Positions 16,571 through 24,939 of a stretch of DNA of 64,000 nucleotides are shown here, piece after piece. The translations under genes and the position numbers were made by a program. The first letter of the stretch is position 1. Each line of letters begins with the position of its first letter. This DNA comes from DATJPD01 sp035506575 (GTDB taxonomy: Bacteria > Pseudomonadota > Alphaproteobacteria > CACIAM-22H2), in assembly GCA_035506575.1 (NCBI GenBank), contig DATJPD010000068.1, positions 1 through 64,000 of the forward strand, read 5' to 3'. The notes beneath the pieces were generated by a model, which ran no database searches, was not told where the DNA came from, and saw only the letters and a program-made list of their open reading frames with translations.

Positions 16571-16594
16571 CTTCGCCGGCACGAGCCGGCGAAG
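16571..16594. terminator. Hairpin between convergent genes
   Basis: A perfect 10-bp stem, CTTCGCCGGC/GCCGGCGAAG, with loop ACGA lies between the convergent ends of the small secreted protein (16540) and the methionine-synthase-like gene (16605). Neither side has a T-run, so intrinsic termination is uncertain; it may protect 3' ends or assist termination in both directions. Confidence 0.4.
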
Positions 16595-16604
16595 ACGGTG
16601 CGGC

Positions 16605-17777
16605 TCAGCCGCGCCCCCAGAGCTGCTTGCTGGCGAGCTTGGCGCCCTCCACCAGGGCTTCGAACTTCGCCCACATGATCGACGGGTGGACGCGGCGGTA
16701 GAAGACGCCCTGGGCGAAGCCGCAATCGGTGCTGGCGATGACGTTCTCGCGGCCGAGCACCTTGGCAAAGCGGCCGATCCGCTCGGCGATCAGCTCCGGA
16801 TGCTCGACCACGTTGGTCGCGTGGCTGATCACCCCCGGCGCCAGGACGCGCCCTTTCGGCAGCTTCACGCCCTCCCACACCTTCCATTCGTGCTCGTGGC
16901 GCGGATTGGCGCTCTCGATGAGATAGGCGCCGACCCGGACCTTGAGGATGAGGTCGACGATGTCCTTGAGCGCCACGTCGCTCACGTGCGGCCCGGCCCA
17001 CGAGCCCCAGCACACGTGGTAGCGCACCTTTTCCTCGGGAATGCCGTCGAGCGCGTGGTTGATCGCCTCGACCAGCAAGTTCGCCCATTTGCGATAGTCC
17101 TGGAACGTCCCCGGCGGCACCATGCGGTCGTAGGTGACGGCCAGGCGCGCGTCGTCGAGCTGGAGCAGGAAGCCCGCGTCGACGATCGCCCGATATTCGG
17201 TGCGCATCGCGTTCGCGATCGCCTCGACGAGCTTCTCATCGCTCGGGTAGTACTCGTTCTTGCGGTCGGGAATGACGCTGGCCGGTGCCGCCACGGGCAG
17301 GAACGCCTCTTCGACTTTCACCCGCGCAAGCGCCGCCTTGAAATTGTCGATGTCGCGCTGGAGCTCGGCCTGCCCGGTGTAGGTGATCGGCCCCACGCAG
17401 ACGGAATCGATGGTCGTCGCGCGTCCCTCGCGCGAGTCCATCTCTTCGTAGAACTCGGCGAACTGCGTGCGGTCGGCGCCGCGCGCCCACGGATCCGCAC
17501 CGGCCTTGATCGGCCGGCGCTCGAACCCGCTCAGGCGCTCGAGCACGTACTGCGACCAGCTGATCGACTTCCCGTACTCGCCGTCGCTGACGACGTCGAG
17601 GCCGATGCTCGCCTGCTGCTGGACCACCTCGGCGACCGAGTCCGAGAGGCACTTCGCATAGGCCGCCTGGTCGTACGGCTTGCCGCCCTGCTTGGCCCGC
17701 ATGAAGTCCTGCAAGGCCTGCGGCCGGATGAGGCTGCCGACATGGGTGGTGAGGATTCGATCGGTGCTGCGTTTCAT
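16605..17777 (-). CDS. Cobalamin-independent methionine synthase C-terminal-like protein (copy 1)
   Basis: A 390-aa protein of the MetE C-terminal barrel family. It opens ILTTHVGSLIRP, has YHVCWGSWAGPH around residue 245 carrying the His-x-Cys zinc ligands, and STDCGFAQG near 350 with the second Cys. It lacks the N-terminal MetE half and so resembles the stand-alone core enzymes (MesD/YxjG-type). Those transfer a methyl group to homocysteine from donors other than folate triglutamate, or act in unrelated C1 or thiol chemistry. The ATG at 17777 has GGAG 7 bp upstream; an in-frame TTG at 17789 is less likely. A paralog lies directly upstream. Confidence 0.82.
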   Translation of the reverse strand: MKRSTDRILTTHVGSLIRPQALQDFMRAKQGGKPYDQAAYAKCLSDSVAEVVQQQASIGLDVVSDGEYGKSISWSQYVLERLSGFERRPIKAGADPWARGADRTQFAEFYEEMDSREGRATTIDSVCVGPITYTGQAELQRDIDNFKAALARVKVEEAFLPVAAPASVIPDRKNEYYPSDEKLVEAIANAMRTEYRAIVDAGFLLQLDDARLAVTYDRMVPPGTFQDYRKWANLLVEAINHALDGIPEEKVRYHVCWGSWAGPHVSDVALKDIVDLILKVRVGAYLIESANPRHEHEWKVWEGVKLPKGRVLAPGVISHATNVVEHPELIAERIGRFAKVLGRENVIASTDCGFAQGVFYRRVHPSIMWAKFEALVEGAKLASKQLWGRG

Positions 17778-17803
17778 GGAGTACTCCAAACAATATTGGC
17801 GTC

Positions 17804-17892
17804 GTCATGGCCGGGCCCAGTCCCGGCCATCCACGTCGGGAAACAGGCATGCGGGTCGACGTGGATGCCCGGAACAAGTCCGGGCATGACGG
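17804..17892. repeat. REP-like inverted repeat (CGTCATGGCCGGGC family)
   Basis: Two hairpins face each other. The left starts CGTCATGGCCGGGC and ends GGCCATCCACG; the right starts CGTGGATGCCCGG and ends CCGGGCATGACGG. This is a mobile-looking intergenic palindrome frequent in Bradyrhizobium and related genomes (established knowledge, matched by memory). It fills most of the space between the two tandem methionine-synthase-like genes. Confidence 0.75.
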
Positions 17893-17908
17893 AAAAAAGA
17901 CCCTGTTC

Positions 17909-19033
17909 TTACGCCGAGCCCCAGACCTCGCGCGCCACGTCGACGACCAGGCGCAGCTTGGCGATCTCGTCCTCGACCGTGACCTTGTTGCCCTCGACCG
18001 TGCTCGAGAAACCGCATTGGGGCGACAGGCAGAGCTGCTCGATCGGCACATACTTGGCGGCCTCCTCGATACGGCGCTTGAGCTCGTCCTTCTTTTCGAG
18101 CTGCGGCAGCTTGGTGGTGACGAGACCGAGCACGACCAGCTTGCCTTTGGGAACAAAACGCAGCGGCTTGAAGTCGCCGGCGCGCGGGCTGTCGTATTCG
18201 AGGAAGAAGCCGTCGATCTTCACCTCGTTGAACAGGACTTCGGCGACCGGATCGTAGCCGCCTTCGGCGACCCAGGCGCTCTGGTTGTTGCCGCGGCACA
18301 GATGCATGCACACGGCCATGTCGGCCGGGCGGCCGGCGACGGACTCGCTGATCAGCTTCGCGTACGTATGCGTGAGCTGATTGGGATCCTCGCCGATGTT
18401 CGCCTTGACCTGGTCGCGCAAGGTCGGATCGCACAGATAGGCGAAGTTGGTTTCGTCGATCTGCAAGTAGCGGCAGCCGGCGGCCGCCAGGTCCTGCACC
18501 TCTTCGTTGTAGACGCGGGCGAGGTCGGCGAAGAACTGCGCCATGTCCGGGTAGGCGGTCTTGTCCACGGCGCCGCGGCCGCCGCGGAAATGCATGATGG
18601 TCGGCGAGGGAATGGTCTGCTTCGGCGTCCCGCGCGCCACCGATTTCAAGAACTTGAAGTGGTCGACGAAGATTCCACGCGGCCGGCCGAGCTTGCCGAC
18701 GATCTTCAAGGCCTCCGGCGACACCTCGGTGTCGCCCTCGTGGGTGTGGAAGCGCATCTTGATCGAGGACGGCACGCGGGTGACGTTGGCGAACGACGTC
18801 AGAAAGTCCATGTGCCATTCCTTGCGGCGGAACTCGCCGTCGGTGGCCAGGCGCAACCCCACGTCTTCCTGCAGCTTCACCGCCTCGCGGATGCTCTCGT
18901 CTTCGACCTTCGTCAGCTCGGCGCGCGACAAGGCGTTCTTCTGGAAGGCGTCGCGCGCCTCGCGCAGCTTCTTCGGCCGGAGCAGGCTGCCGACGTGATC
19001 GGCGCGGAACGGTGGCTTCGTGCGTTCTGTCAT
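17909..19033 (-). CDS. Cobalamin-independent methionine synthase C-terminal-like protein (copy 2)
   Basis: A 374-aa MetE-C barrel protein of the YxjG/YxjH type. It starts PPFRADHVGSLLRPKKL, has the metal ligands in CMHLCRGNNQ (His-x-Cys) near residue 233 and LSPQCGFSST near residue 340, and ends DVAREVWGSA. The start at 19033 has GGGAG upstream; a longer frame to 19126 lacks support. It is the upstream partner of copy 1, separated by a REP-like repeat. The two differ strongly in sequence, so they are an old duplication or independent recruits. Methyl acceptor and donor unknown. Confidence 0.84.
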   Translation of the reverse strand: MTERTKPPFRADHVGSLLRPKKLREARDAFQKNALSRAELTKVEDESIREAVKLQEDVGLRLATDGEFRRKEWHMDFLTSFANVTRVPSSIKMRFHTHEGDTEVSPEALKIVGKLGRPRGIFVDHFKFLKSVARGTPKQTIPSPTIMHFRGGRGAVDKTAYPDMAQFFADLARVYNEEVQDLAAAGCRYLQIDETNFAYLCDPTLRDQVKANIGEDPNQLTHTYAKLISESVAGRPADMAVCMHLCRGNNQSAWVAEGGYDPVAEVLFNEVKIDGFFLEYDSPRAGDFKPLRFVPKGKLVVLGLVTTKLPQLEKKDELKRRIEEAAKYVPIEQLCLSPQCGFSSTVEGNKVTVEDEIAKLRLVVDVAREVWGSA

Positions 19034-19206
19034 GGCGTTTACTCCCTGGAACCCGGCCAGATATACAGCCCATCTTGCGGCGGAGGGCAACTGGATCGCG
19101 AGCACGTGGGACTGCGCCCACCGCACGTGCGCCCAATTCCCCGCCCCCGCGCAATGTTGTACGGTCGGCGAACGGCGGAAATCGCCGGCAGATCAAGGGA
19201 GGACAG

Positions 19207-20409
19207 ATGCAAAAGCTCAAGCGATCTGGGCTCAACGGCCTTGCGGGGGCGGCGTTGGCGGCCCTGGTGTTCGGCGCGGCCCCGGCCCTGGCCGACACGG
19301 TCAAGGTGGGCGTCGTGCTGCCGTATTCCGGCGCCTTCGCCGGCCTCACGGCAGTGCTCGACAATGCGATCAAGCTCTGGGTCAAGGAGCACGGCGACAC
19401 CGCCGGCGGGACGAAGATCGAGCTGATCCGCCGCGACACCACCGGGCCCAATCCGGAGATCGCCAAGCGCCTGTCGCAGGAGCTGATCGCGCGCGACGGC
19501 GTGAAGATCCTGACCGGCTTCGTGTTCACCCCGGAGCCGCTGGCCGTCGCCCCTCTGCTGACCGAGGCCAAGATCCCGCTGGTCATCATGAACGCGGCGA
19601 CCTCGTCGATCCCCGCGGCGTCGCCCTACATCACGCGCACCTCGTTGGCGCTCCCGCAGACGACGCAGATCTTCGGCCGCTGGGCCGCGACCAAGGGCGG
19701 GATCAAGACCGCGATCACGTCGGTTGCGGATTACGGGCCGGGCTATGACACCGAGAAGTACTTCAGCCTCGGGTTCACCGAATCAGGCGGCAAGATCCTC
19801 AACAGCGTGCGCATCCCGCTGGTCAATCCCGACTTCGTGCCCTATCTGCAGCGCATCCTCGACCAGAAGCCCGATGGGGTTTACGCGTTCCTTCCGGGCG
19901 GCACGCAGCCCGTCCAGTACGTGAAGGCGTTCAGCGATCTCGGCCTCAAGAAGGCGGGCATCAAGCTGCTGCCGAGTGCCGAGGCAGTCGACGAGCAGAC
20001 GCTCGACAATCTCGGCGACCAGGCCGTGGGCCTGATCACCTCGACGAACTACACGGCCGGGCGCAAGACGCCCGCCAACACGGCGTTCATCGACGCCTGG
20101 CACAAGGCCTATGGGCCGGAGAAGGACCCCGACCTGTTCGCGGTCGCAGCCTGGGACGGGATGCACCTGATCTATGACATGGTGCAGAAGCTGGGCAGCA
20201 AGATCGACGGCGACAGCGCCATGGCGCTCGCCAAGGGCTGGAGCATCGAAAGCCCGCGCGGGCCGATCAGCATCGACCCCGCGACGCGGGACATCGTGCA
20301 AAACATCTATATCTGCCGCACCGAGCGGGTGAACGGCCGGCTCGAGAACGTGGTGATCGAGACCTACAACGCGGTGAAGGACCCCGCCAAAGAGGCGGCG
20401 AAGAAGTAA
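19207..20409 (+). CDS. Branched-chain amino-acid-type ABC substrate-binding protein
   Basis: A 400-aa type I periplasmic binding protein (LivJ/K-like). The signal peptide ends in ALADTVKVGVVLPYSG. The DTTGPNPEIAKRLSQELIARDGV segment is the usual first hinge. The ATG at 19207 has GGGAGG 6 bp upstream. No LivHMGF genes are present. It is divergent from the methionine-synthase-like pair. In catabolic bacteria such orphan proteins often bind aromatic acids or amides rather than amino acids; the ligand here is not known. Confidence 0.87.
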   Translation: MQKLKRSGLNGLAGAALAALVFGAAPALADTVKVGVVLPYSGAFAGLTAVLDNAIKLWVKEHGDTAGGTKIELIRRDTTGPNPEIAKRLSQELIARDGVKILTGFVFTPEPLAVAPLLTEAKIPLVIMNAATSSIPAASPYITRTSLALPQTTQIFGRWAATKGGIKTAITSVADYGPGYDTEKYFSLGFTESGGKILNSVRIPLVNPDFVPYLQRILDQKPDGVYAFLPGGTQPVQYVKAFSDLGLKKAGIKLLPSAEAVDEQTLDNLGDQAVGLITSTNYTAGRKTPANTAFIDAWHKAYGPEKDPDLFAVAAWDGMHLIYDMVQKLGSKIDGDSAMALAKGWSIESPRGPISIDPATRDIVQNIYICRTERVNGRLENVVIETYNAVKDPAKEAAKK

Positions 20410-20415
20410 ATAAAA

Positions 20416-20450
20416 AAGGCCGGCGCTGGGGAGCGCCGGCCTTCTCTTTT
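20416..20450. terminator. Bidirectional rho-independent terminator
   Basis: A perfect 12-bp stem, AAGGCCGGCGCT/AGCGCCGGCCTT, has a GGGG loop, with CTCTTTT on the plus side and a T-rich run on the minus side. It lies between the convergent binding-protein gene and the porin gene and can serve both. Confidence 0.88.
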
Positions 20451-20465
20451 ACGCCCGCTGGCGCG

Positions 20466-21818
20466 TCAGAACTGCAGGATGAAATCCGACGCGAACGTCG
20501 CCTGGTCGCGCTTGGTGTTGTTGCCGAACGGCTTGGTGTTGTTCAGCGAGGTGTCGTAGCGCACCTCGGGGCGGATCATCAGGCTGCTGAACACCGGGAT
20601 GCTCATCGCCGGCTTGATGTTCACGCCGACGGTGAACCCGCCATAGGTCGTGCGGCCGCCGCCGAAGAAGGCACCCTTGGTCGGATCGCCCTCTTCGAAG
20701 CGGACGAAGTCGAGGTTGTTGTTGAACTGCGCGGCGAACGCACCCTCTTCATCGCGCCACACTTCGGCGCGTCCCACCAAGGTGAAGACATCGTCGAGCT
20801 GGTAGACCGCGTACTGAGCGACACCGTAGCCGCGCGCCGTGCCGCACTTGGAGGCGCCGGCCGCACCCACCGCCTGGCAGTCATCCTCGATGTAGTTGAG
20901 GTCGTTGAGGAAGGTCAGCTTGTCGTTGAACTTCCAGGTGGTGGAGATGTCGTTGAGGTAGCGGTTCTTCGTATCGGCACCGCGCGGCAGGGTCGTGCCG
21001 TTCGCATAGCCCTTCGGGTTCTCCGGGCCGATATGCGTGGTCGCCAGGACGGTGAGATTGCCGTCCAACAGGTTCAACCCGATGCCGCCATGGAAGGAAA
21101 GGCTGTCGTTGTTGTCCCCCGAGCCGGCCGAGGTGTTCACGCCGGTATCGAAGCCGGCATAGAGGTCGATCATCGAGGTTGCGTGCAGGACGGTGATCAC
21201 GCCCGTGTGCTTGAGCGGAATGCCGAAGTTGAAGATGTAGGAGTGCGAGTAGAGGTAGTTGGTGGTCGGATCGATGGTCTCCACGCCTTCGAGCGTCGGA
21301 TACTGGCCGGCCTTGATGTCGAACCCGCCGTCGGTGAACCACGGCGTGTGGAGCTGCAGGTTGGCCTCGACGATGTCGAACTGGTTGATGCTGTCGCCGG
21401 TGGCGTACTGGAACTCGCGCTGGAAGTGGGTATAGCGCGCATCGCTGCCGTACATGCCCTGGAACTTGAAGCCGAAATCATAGGTCGGCAGGGTCGAATC
21501 GATCTTGCGCTGGATCGTGTAGGTCACCTGGTTCAGCTGGAAGCTGTTCGTCTTGTCGTCGAACAGGCGGCCGAAGTTCCGGTCACCGGTCTTCTGCACG
21601 GTGTTGAACGTGCTGCCGCCTTCGATCCAGAAGGACTGGGTGATGCCGTCGACCCAGGCCGCCGGCGCCTTCGCGGGCGCGGCCGGGGCCGCCTGCGCCT
21701 GCTGCATGCCGAAGGTCAGCCCCTTATCCGCCGACGTCTGCACGTCCTGCGCGTACGCCGACACGGCCATCAAGCTGACCGCCCCTGCGAGCGCTGTCGT
21801 GATCTTGTACCCCTTCAT
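20466..21818 (-). CDS. Outer-membrane beta-barrel porin (BBP2/OmpL-like)
   Basis: A 450-aa exported protein. The signal peptide ends in SAYA-Q near residue 24. A short Ala/Pro-rich linker is followed by repeated amphipathic strands with features of the putative beta-barrel porin-2 family (GGFDIKAGQYPTLEGVE, STTWKFNDKLTFLNDLNY) and a terminal Phe in DFILQF. It is a likely general or carbohydrate-type porin. It stands alone, with a long upstream region shared divergently with amtB. Confidence 0.8.
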   Translation of the reverse strand: MKGYKITTALAGAVSLMAVSAYAQDVQTSADKGLTFGMQQAQAAPAAPAKAPAAWVDGITQSFWIEGGSTFNTVQKTGDRNFGRLFDDKTNSFQLNQVTYTIQRKIDSTLPTYDFGFKFQGMYGSDARYTHFQREFQYATGDSINQFDIVEANLQLHTPWFTDGGFDIKAGQYPTLEGVETIDPTTNYLYSHSYIFNFGIPLKHTGVITVLHATSMIDLYAGFDTGVNTSAGSGDNNDSLSFHGGIGLNLLDGNLTVLATTHIGPENPKGYANGTTLPRGADTKNRYLNDISTTWKFNDKLTFLNDLNYIEDDCQAVGAAGASKCGTARGYGVAQYAVYQLDDVFTLVGRAEVWRDEEGAFAAQFNNNLDFVRFEEGDPTKGAFFGGGRTTYGGFTVGVNIKPAMSIPVFSSLMIRPEVRYDTSLNNTKPFGNNTKRDQATFASDFILQF

Positions 21819-22076
21819 TTTCTCTTACCCTCCAAAAGTTGCCCCCAGGGCTGGCTTCTACTACCGCAGCCGAACCTTACATTCGAGGCTAGGAGCGTTA
21901 GTAAAACTGCAATGTTAACAACTGTGGCGCGAACACCACAGCACGCTCGCTAAGTGGCCCGACCGCATAAATCTTGATCATGTCGTGCAAGTCCCGGGCC
22001 GAATGGGCCGCCGGCGATTTTCTGCGCCACGTAAGCCGGCGGATCGCATAAAAAATCATCAGTACGATCGGCGATT

Positions 22077-22091
22077 GATCAAATTTTGATC
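22077..22091. promoter_or_regulatory. Perfect palindrome GATCAAA-T-TTTGATC
   Basis: A perfect 7-bp inverted repeat with one central base lies in the 481-bp divergent region between the porin and amtB. The local sequence is AT-rich compared with its surroundings. It could be an operator for either gene; no regulator can be named. Confidence 0.35.
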
Positions 22092-22131
22092 GAAAACCGC
22101 GCCGGGGCCGCGGCGCGCCGGCGAAAAGGCC

Positions 22132-22156
22132 AAGATTCGTAAATGGTATGAATCTT
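22132..22156. promoter_or_regulatory. Inverted repeat AAGATTC-N11-GAATCTT
   Basis: Seven-bp arms separated by 11 bp lie just upstream of the candidate sigma-54 promoter of amtB. The spacing would place both arms on one face of the helix, as for an activator dimer site. It does not match the NtrC consensus (TGCACC-N5-GGTGCA) closely. Confidence 0.3.
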
Positions 22157-22172
22157 GAGTGACAGGGGCGGC

Positions 22173-22188
22173 GGGCAGGCCCCTTGCC
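22173..22188 (+). promoter_or_regulatory. Candidate sigma-54 (-24/-12) promoter of amtB
   Basis: GGGCAGG-N4-TTGC gives the required GG-N10-GC spacing and matches the sigma-54 consensus TGGCACG-N4-TTGC at most core positions. It lies about 110 bp upstream of amtB in the right orientation. Nitrogen-regulated sigma-54 control of amtB is well known in proteobacteria. The rest of the 21819-22299 region shows two palindromes and no ORF. Confidence 0.38.
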
Positions 22189-22299
22189 GCGATTGGGAGA
22201 AGTCGACGCTTGAGGGGCCGGCCAGGCGGGGGCGGCCGTGGATCGGATCCAGGGCCCGGTCCGGCAGATCAGAGTTTTCGAATCAACCAGGAGATGAAA

Positions 22300-23694
22300 A
22301 TGAAGCTTTCCAGTAGATGGCTTGGTCTGGCGGTGCCGCTCGCGGTCCCGGCGGCCATGCTGGCGGGGGTGCTGCTCGGGCTTCCGCACGATGCGCTGGC
22401 CGCAGATGCGCCGCCGCCGCCACCGGCCTGCGCCACCGGCGTCACCGATCCGTGCACGCCGAACTCCGGCGACACGGCGTGGATGCTGACCTCGATGGCT
22501 CTGGTCCTCATGATGACCATCCCCGGTCTCGGCCTCTTCTACGGCGGCATGGTGCGCAAGAAGAACGTCGGCGACACGATCATGACGAGCTTCGCGATCA
22601 CCTGCCTCGTCACCGTCCTGTGGGCGGTCCTCAACTACAGCACGTCCTTCACCGGCGGCACGCCGTTCATCGGCGGGCTCTCCCGCGCCTTCCTGCAAGG
22701 CATCATGAGCGACATCGCGAAGGGCGTTGGCGTTCCCAATCCGCTCGCGATGACCATCCCCGAGACCGTGTATATGTGCTTCCAGATGACGTTCGCGATC
22801 ATCACCCCGGCGCTGATCGCCGGCGCGTTCGCGGAGCGCATGAAGTTCTCGGCGATGCTGTGGTTCATGGGCCTGTGGGCGACGGTCGTGTACGCGCCGA
22901 TCGCCCACTGGGTGTGGGGGCCGGACGGCTTCCTCAACAGCGCCAACGACGCGGCATGGGTCAAGGTCCTCGACTTCGCGGGCGGCACGGTCGTGCACGT
23001 CAACGCCGGCGTGGCCGGCCTGATGTGCGCGCTGATGCTCGGCAAGCGCAAGGATACGGGCCCCGCGCACAACATGGTCCTGACCTTCATCGGCGCCTCG
23101 CTGCTGTGGGTCGGCTGGTTCGGCTTCAACGCCGGCTCGGCGGTGACCGCGGGCCTGCAGGCGGGCATGGCCATGACCGTGACGCAGATCGCCACGGCGA
23201 TGGCGGGCCTGGCGTGGATGTTCGTGGAGTGGGCGCACCGCGGCAAGCCGACGGTCATCGGCATCTGCTCGGGTGCGGTCGCCGGCCTCGTCGCCATCAC
23301 CCCGGCCTCGGGCTTCGTCGGCCCGGTCGGCTCGCTGGTGATCGGTGCCGCGGCGGGCATCGTCTGCTACATCGCGGTGACCTCCGTGAAGTCGGCGTTC
23401 GGCTATGACGACGCGCTCGACTGCTTCGGCGTACACGCGATCGGCGGAGCGCTTGGCGCCATCCTCACCGGCGTGTTCGCGATCAGCGAATACGGCGGCA
23501 CGGCGGGCGGCATCGAGGGCAACTGGGGCCAGGTGATCAACCAGATCGAAGGCGTGGCACTCGTCGTCGTCTACGACGTGATCGCAAGCCTGATCATCCT
23601 GAAGATCCTGGACGCCACGATCGGCCTGCGCGTGGAGACCGAGATCGAGCGCGATGGCCTCGACCTCGCCCTGCACGGCGAAATCGTCCAGTAA
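22300..23694 (+). CDS. amtB: Ammonium transporter AmtB
   Basis: A 464-aa channel with a cleavable-type N-terminal segment (ending near DALAAD) and 11 predicted helices. The pore twin histidines are in GGTVVHVNAGVAGL (about residue 231) and CFGVHAIGGALG (about 377). AGAFAERMKFSAM is the family signature. The ATG at 22300 sits 6 bp after AGGAG; the ATG at 22294 abuts that site directly. There is no adjacent glnK, unlike the usual glnK-amtB pair. A strong terminator follows. Confidence 0.94.
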   Translation: MKLSSRWLGLAVPLAVPAAMLAGVLLGLPHDALAADAPPPPPACATGVTDPCTPNSGDTAWMLTSMALVLMMTIPGLGLFYGGMVRKKNVGDTIMTSFAITCLVTVLWAVLNYSTSFTGGTPFIGGLSRAFLQGIMSDIAKGVGVPNPLAMTIPETVYMCFQMTFAIITPALIAGAFAERMKFSAMLWFMGLWATVVYAPIAHWVWGPDGFLNSANDAAWVKVLDFAGGTVVHVNAGVAGLMCALMLGKRKDTGPAHNMVLTFIGASLLWVGWFGFNAGSAVTAGLQAGMAMTVTQIATAMAGLAWMFVEWAHRGKPTVIGICSGAVAGLVAITPASGFVGPVGSLVIGAAAGIVCYIAVTSVKSAFGYDDALDCFGVHAIGGALGAILTGVFAISEYGGTAGGIEGNWGQVINQIEGVALVVVYDVIASLIILKILDATIGLRVETEIERDGLDLALHGEIVQ

Positions 23695-23716
23695 GAGTTT
23701 TCCTCCCAGACTAGAC

Positions 23717-23748
23717 GGGGGCGGCAGCCAGGCCGCCCCCCTTTTTTT
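23717..23748 (+). terminator. Rho-independent terminator after amtB
   Basis: The GC stem GGGGCGGC/GCCGCCCC is followed by CCTTTTTTT, 23 bp after the amtB stop. Confidence 0.88.
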
Positions 23749-23783
23749 GCCTGCGACAAGGCCTCGCGGGCTACCCTGCCGAA

Positions 23784-24158
23784 GTGACCGGGCAGAGCCG
23801 ATCAGGCCGCCGCTGGGCGGCACGCCTCGATACATGGGCGGCACTGCCGCCCCGGCAGACGAATACCGGAGCGGTCGTCTTCACCGTCCTGATGATGGTC
23901 TGCCTGCTGGGCGGCACCCGGGATATGCCGAGCCGGGCCTCGTTCCTGCGCGGCGTGGCGGTCGCCTTTGTCGGCCTCCATGGAGTTCTGCATCTGGCGA
24001 TCATCCGTGGGTTGGCGCGGATGCAATCGGGCGGGATCGCCGCCGCCGGCCGGGCGCTCCGTGCCTACCGCGATCCCCGGCGGGTGACAAATCTCGACCT
24101 CGTCATCGGCTGGGCCGGGTTATGCGGTTCTGACGAACCTGCCGTAAACCGGCCGTAA
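23784..24158 (+). CDS. Small membrane protein related to the one at 24940-25404
   Basis: A 124-aa protein with a GTG start (no clear Shine-Dalgarno), two or three hydrophobic helices (about 28-45, 56-75, 100-115) and a basic N-terminus. It aligns by eye with residues 55-150 of the 154-aa protein at 24940: shared elements are LR...V.F...H......I, AGRAL..Y and a final (L/I)...IGWAGL-like helix. Its function is unknown. The weak start and GC-rich setting lower certainty, but the paralogy supports it being coding. Confidence 0.5.
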   Translation: MTGQSRSGRRWAARLDTWAALPPRQTNTGAVVFTVLMMVCLLGGTRDMPSRASFLRGVAVAFVGLHGVLHLAIIRGLARMQSGGIAAAGRALRAYRDPRRVTNLDLVIGWAGLCGSDEPAVNRP

Positions 24159-24162
24159 GGGC

Positions 24163-24597
24163 TCACATCAGGTCGAGACGGACTTTCGCGAGCCCGTCCA
24201 CGGCCATCCCGAGCTGATCCGCAGCCTGCCTCGACAGGTCGATGATGCGGCCGCGGATATACGGTCCACGGTCGTTGATGGTCACGATCACCGAGCGGCC
24301 GCTGGCGAGATGCGTGACACGGACCCGCGTGCCGAGCGGCAAGGTGCGATGCGCCGCGGTCAGGCGATCGGGGTCGAACGTGGCGCCGCTCGCGGTCGGC
24401 TTGCCGGCGTGCTCGCGGCCATACCAAGACGCCGTCCCGAGTTGCGCCGCCTGCGCTCGCGCCGCAGGGGCGGCCTTGTTCGTTGCCGTGGCGAGGTGCC
24501 CCTTGGCATGCGCCGGCACCGGGAGTGCCAGCGCACAGGACAACAGCACGACACACGCCGGCATCCGCCGGCTTGCCCAAAGGCGCAGATACGACAT
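24163..24597 (-). CDS. rlpA: RlpA-like septal ring lytic transglycosylase
   Basis: A 144-aa exported protein: signal peptide to about residue 31 (ending AHA), a short Ala-rich linker, then a double-psi beta-barrel. The barrel contains GTASWYGREHAGKPTASG, LPLGTRVRVTHLASGRS and INDRGPYIRGRIIDLS; the Asp in NDRGP is the catalytic residue of RlpA. It has no SPOR domain. It is short for RlpA and so comparable to minimal RlpA-family proteins. It probably cleaves denuded peptidoglycan strands. It lies convergent to the 124-aa membrane protein and upstream of the Kdp island. Confidence 0.88.
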   Translation of the reverse strand: MSYLRLWASRRMPACVVLLSCALALPVPAHAKGHLATATNKAAPAARAQAAQLGTASWYGREHAGKPTASGATFDPDRLTAAHRTLPLGTRVRVTHLASGRSVIVTINDRGPYIRGRIIDLSRQAADQLGMAVDGLAKVRLDLM

Positions 24598-24606
24598 GGA
24601 ACTTCG

Positions 24607-24732
24607 CTACGCCCGGCCGGCGCGAAAAGAAGCGTCGCGAAGCGACAGCGCGTGGCGGCAGCGCTCATAGGCCACGCGCAACTGCGCGGTGAGCGCCGGA
24701 ACCATCGCCACGAAAACATAAAAATTGGCCAT
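24607..24732 (-). CDS. Possible 41-aa ORF upstream of rlpA
   Basis: A short frame starting MANFYVFVAMVPALTAQLRV, with a hydrophobic start and a basic tail, ends 9 bp before the rlpA start codon. The only ribosome-binding candidate is GGGGG about 8 bp upstream. It may be a leader or a small membrane-associated protein, or simply noise. It lies in the 342-bp gap between rlpA and the next gene, whose other content is the KdpE-type promoter. Confidence 0.25.
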   Translation of the reverse strand: MANFYVFVAMVPALTAQLRVAYERCRHALSLRDASFRAGRA

Positions 24733-24841
24733 GTGAAGGCCCCCGACAGCAGAACCAAGGTGCGAGAAACATAGGGACCGGCGCATCAGGGATCGATGTG
24801 GGTCGGTGGCCGACCACATAAAAAAGCAATCAAGGGCGCCG

Positions 24842-24891
24842 CTTATGACGCTCTTACGTGGCGGCCCCGAGATTCGCATGGCGCCTTGACC
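24842..24891 (+). promoter_or_regulatory. KdpE-type promoter A (154-aa membrane protein)
   Basis: CTTATG-N5-CTTACG (24842-24858) is a direct repeat with an 11-bp period. It is followed 17 bp later by GCATGG (24876-24881) as the -10-like element, and by TTGACC at 24886, exactly 33 bp after the second unit. The same geometry occurs at 25501 and 31948 in front of the kdpF and kdpDE operons. The second half-site overlaps the -35 position. The gene at 24940 starts about 50 bp downstream. Confidence 0.55.
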
Positions 24892-24939
24892 GGCTTCGAT
24901 CCGACGTAAGCAGCAGCACAACAGCGCTGGAGAACGTCG

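Noticed and set aside
24142..24159. CGTAAA-N5-CGTAAG, i.e. an inverted-orientation TTTACG pair at the end of the 124-aa gene
   Set aside because: It lies between convergent genes, points at no start codon and lacks the -10 and 33-bp third unit seen in the three real candidates.
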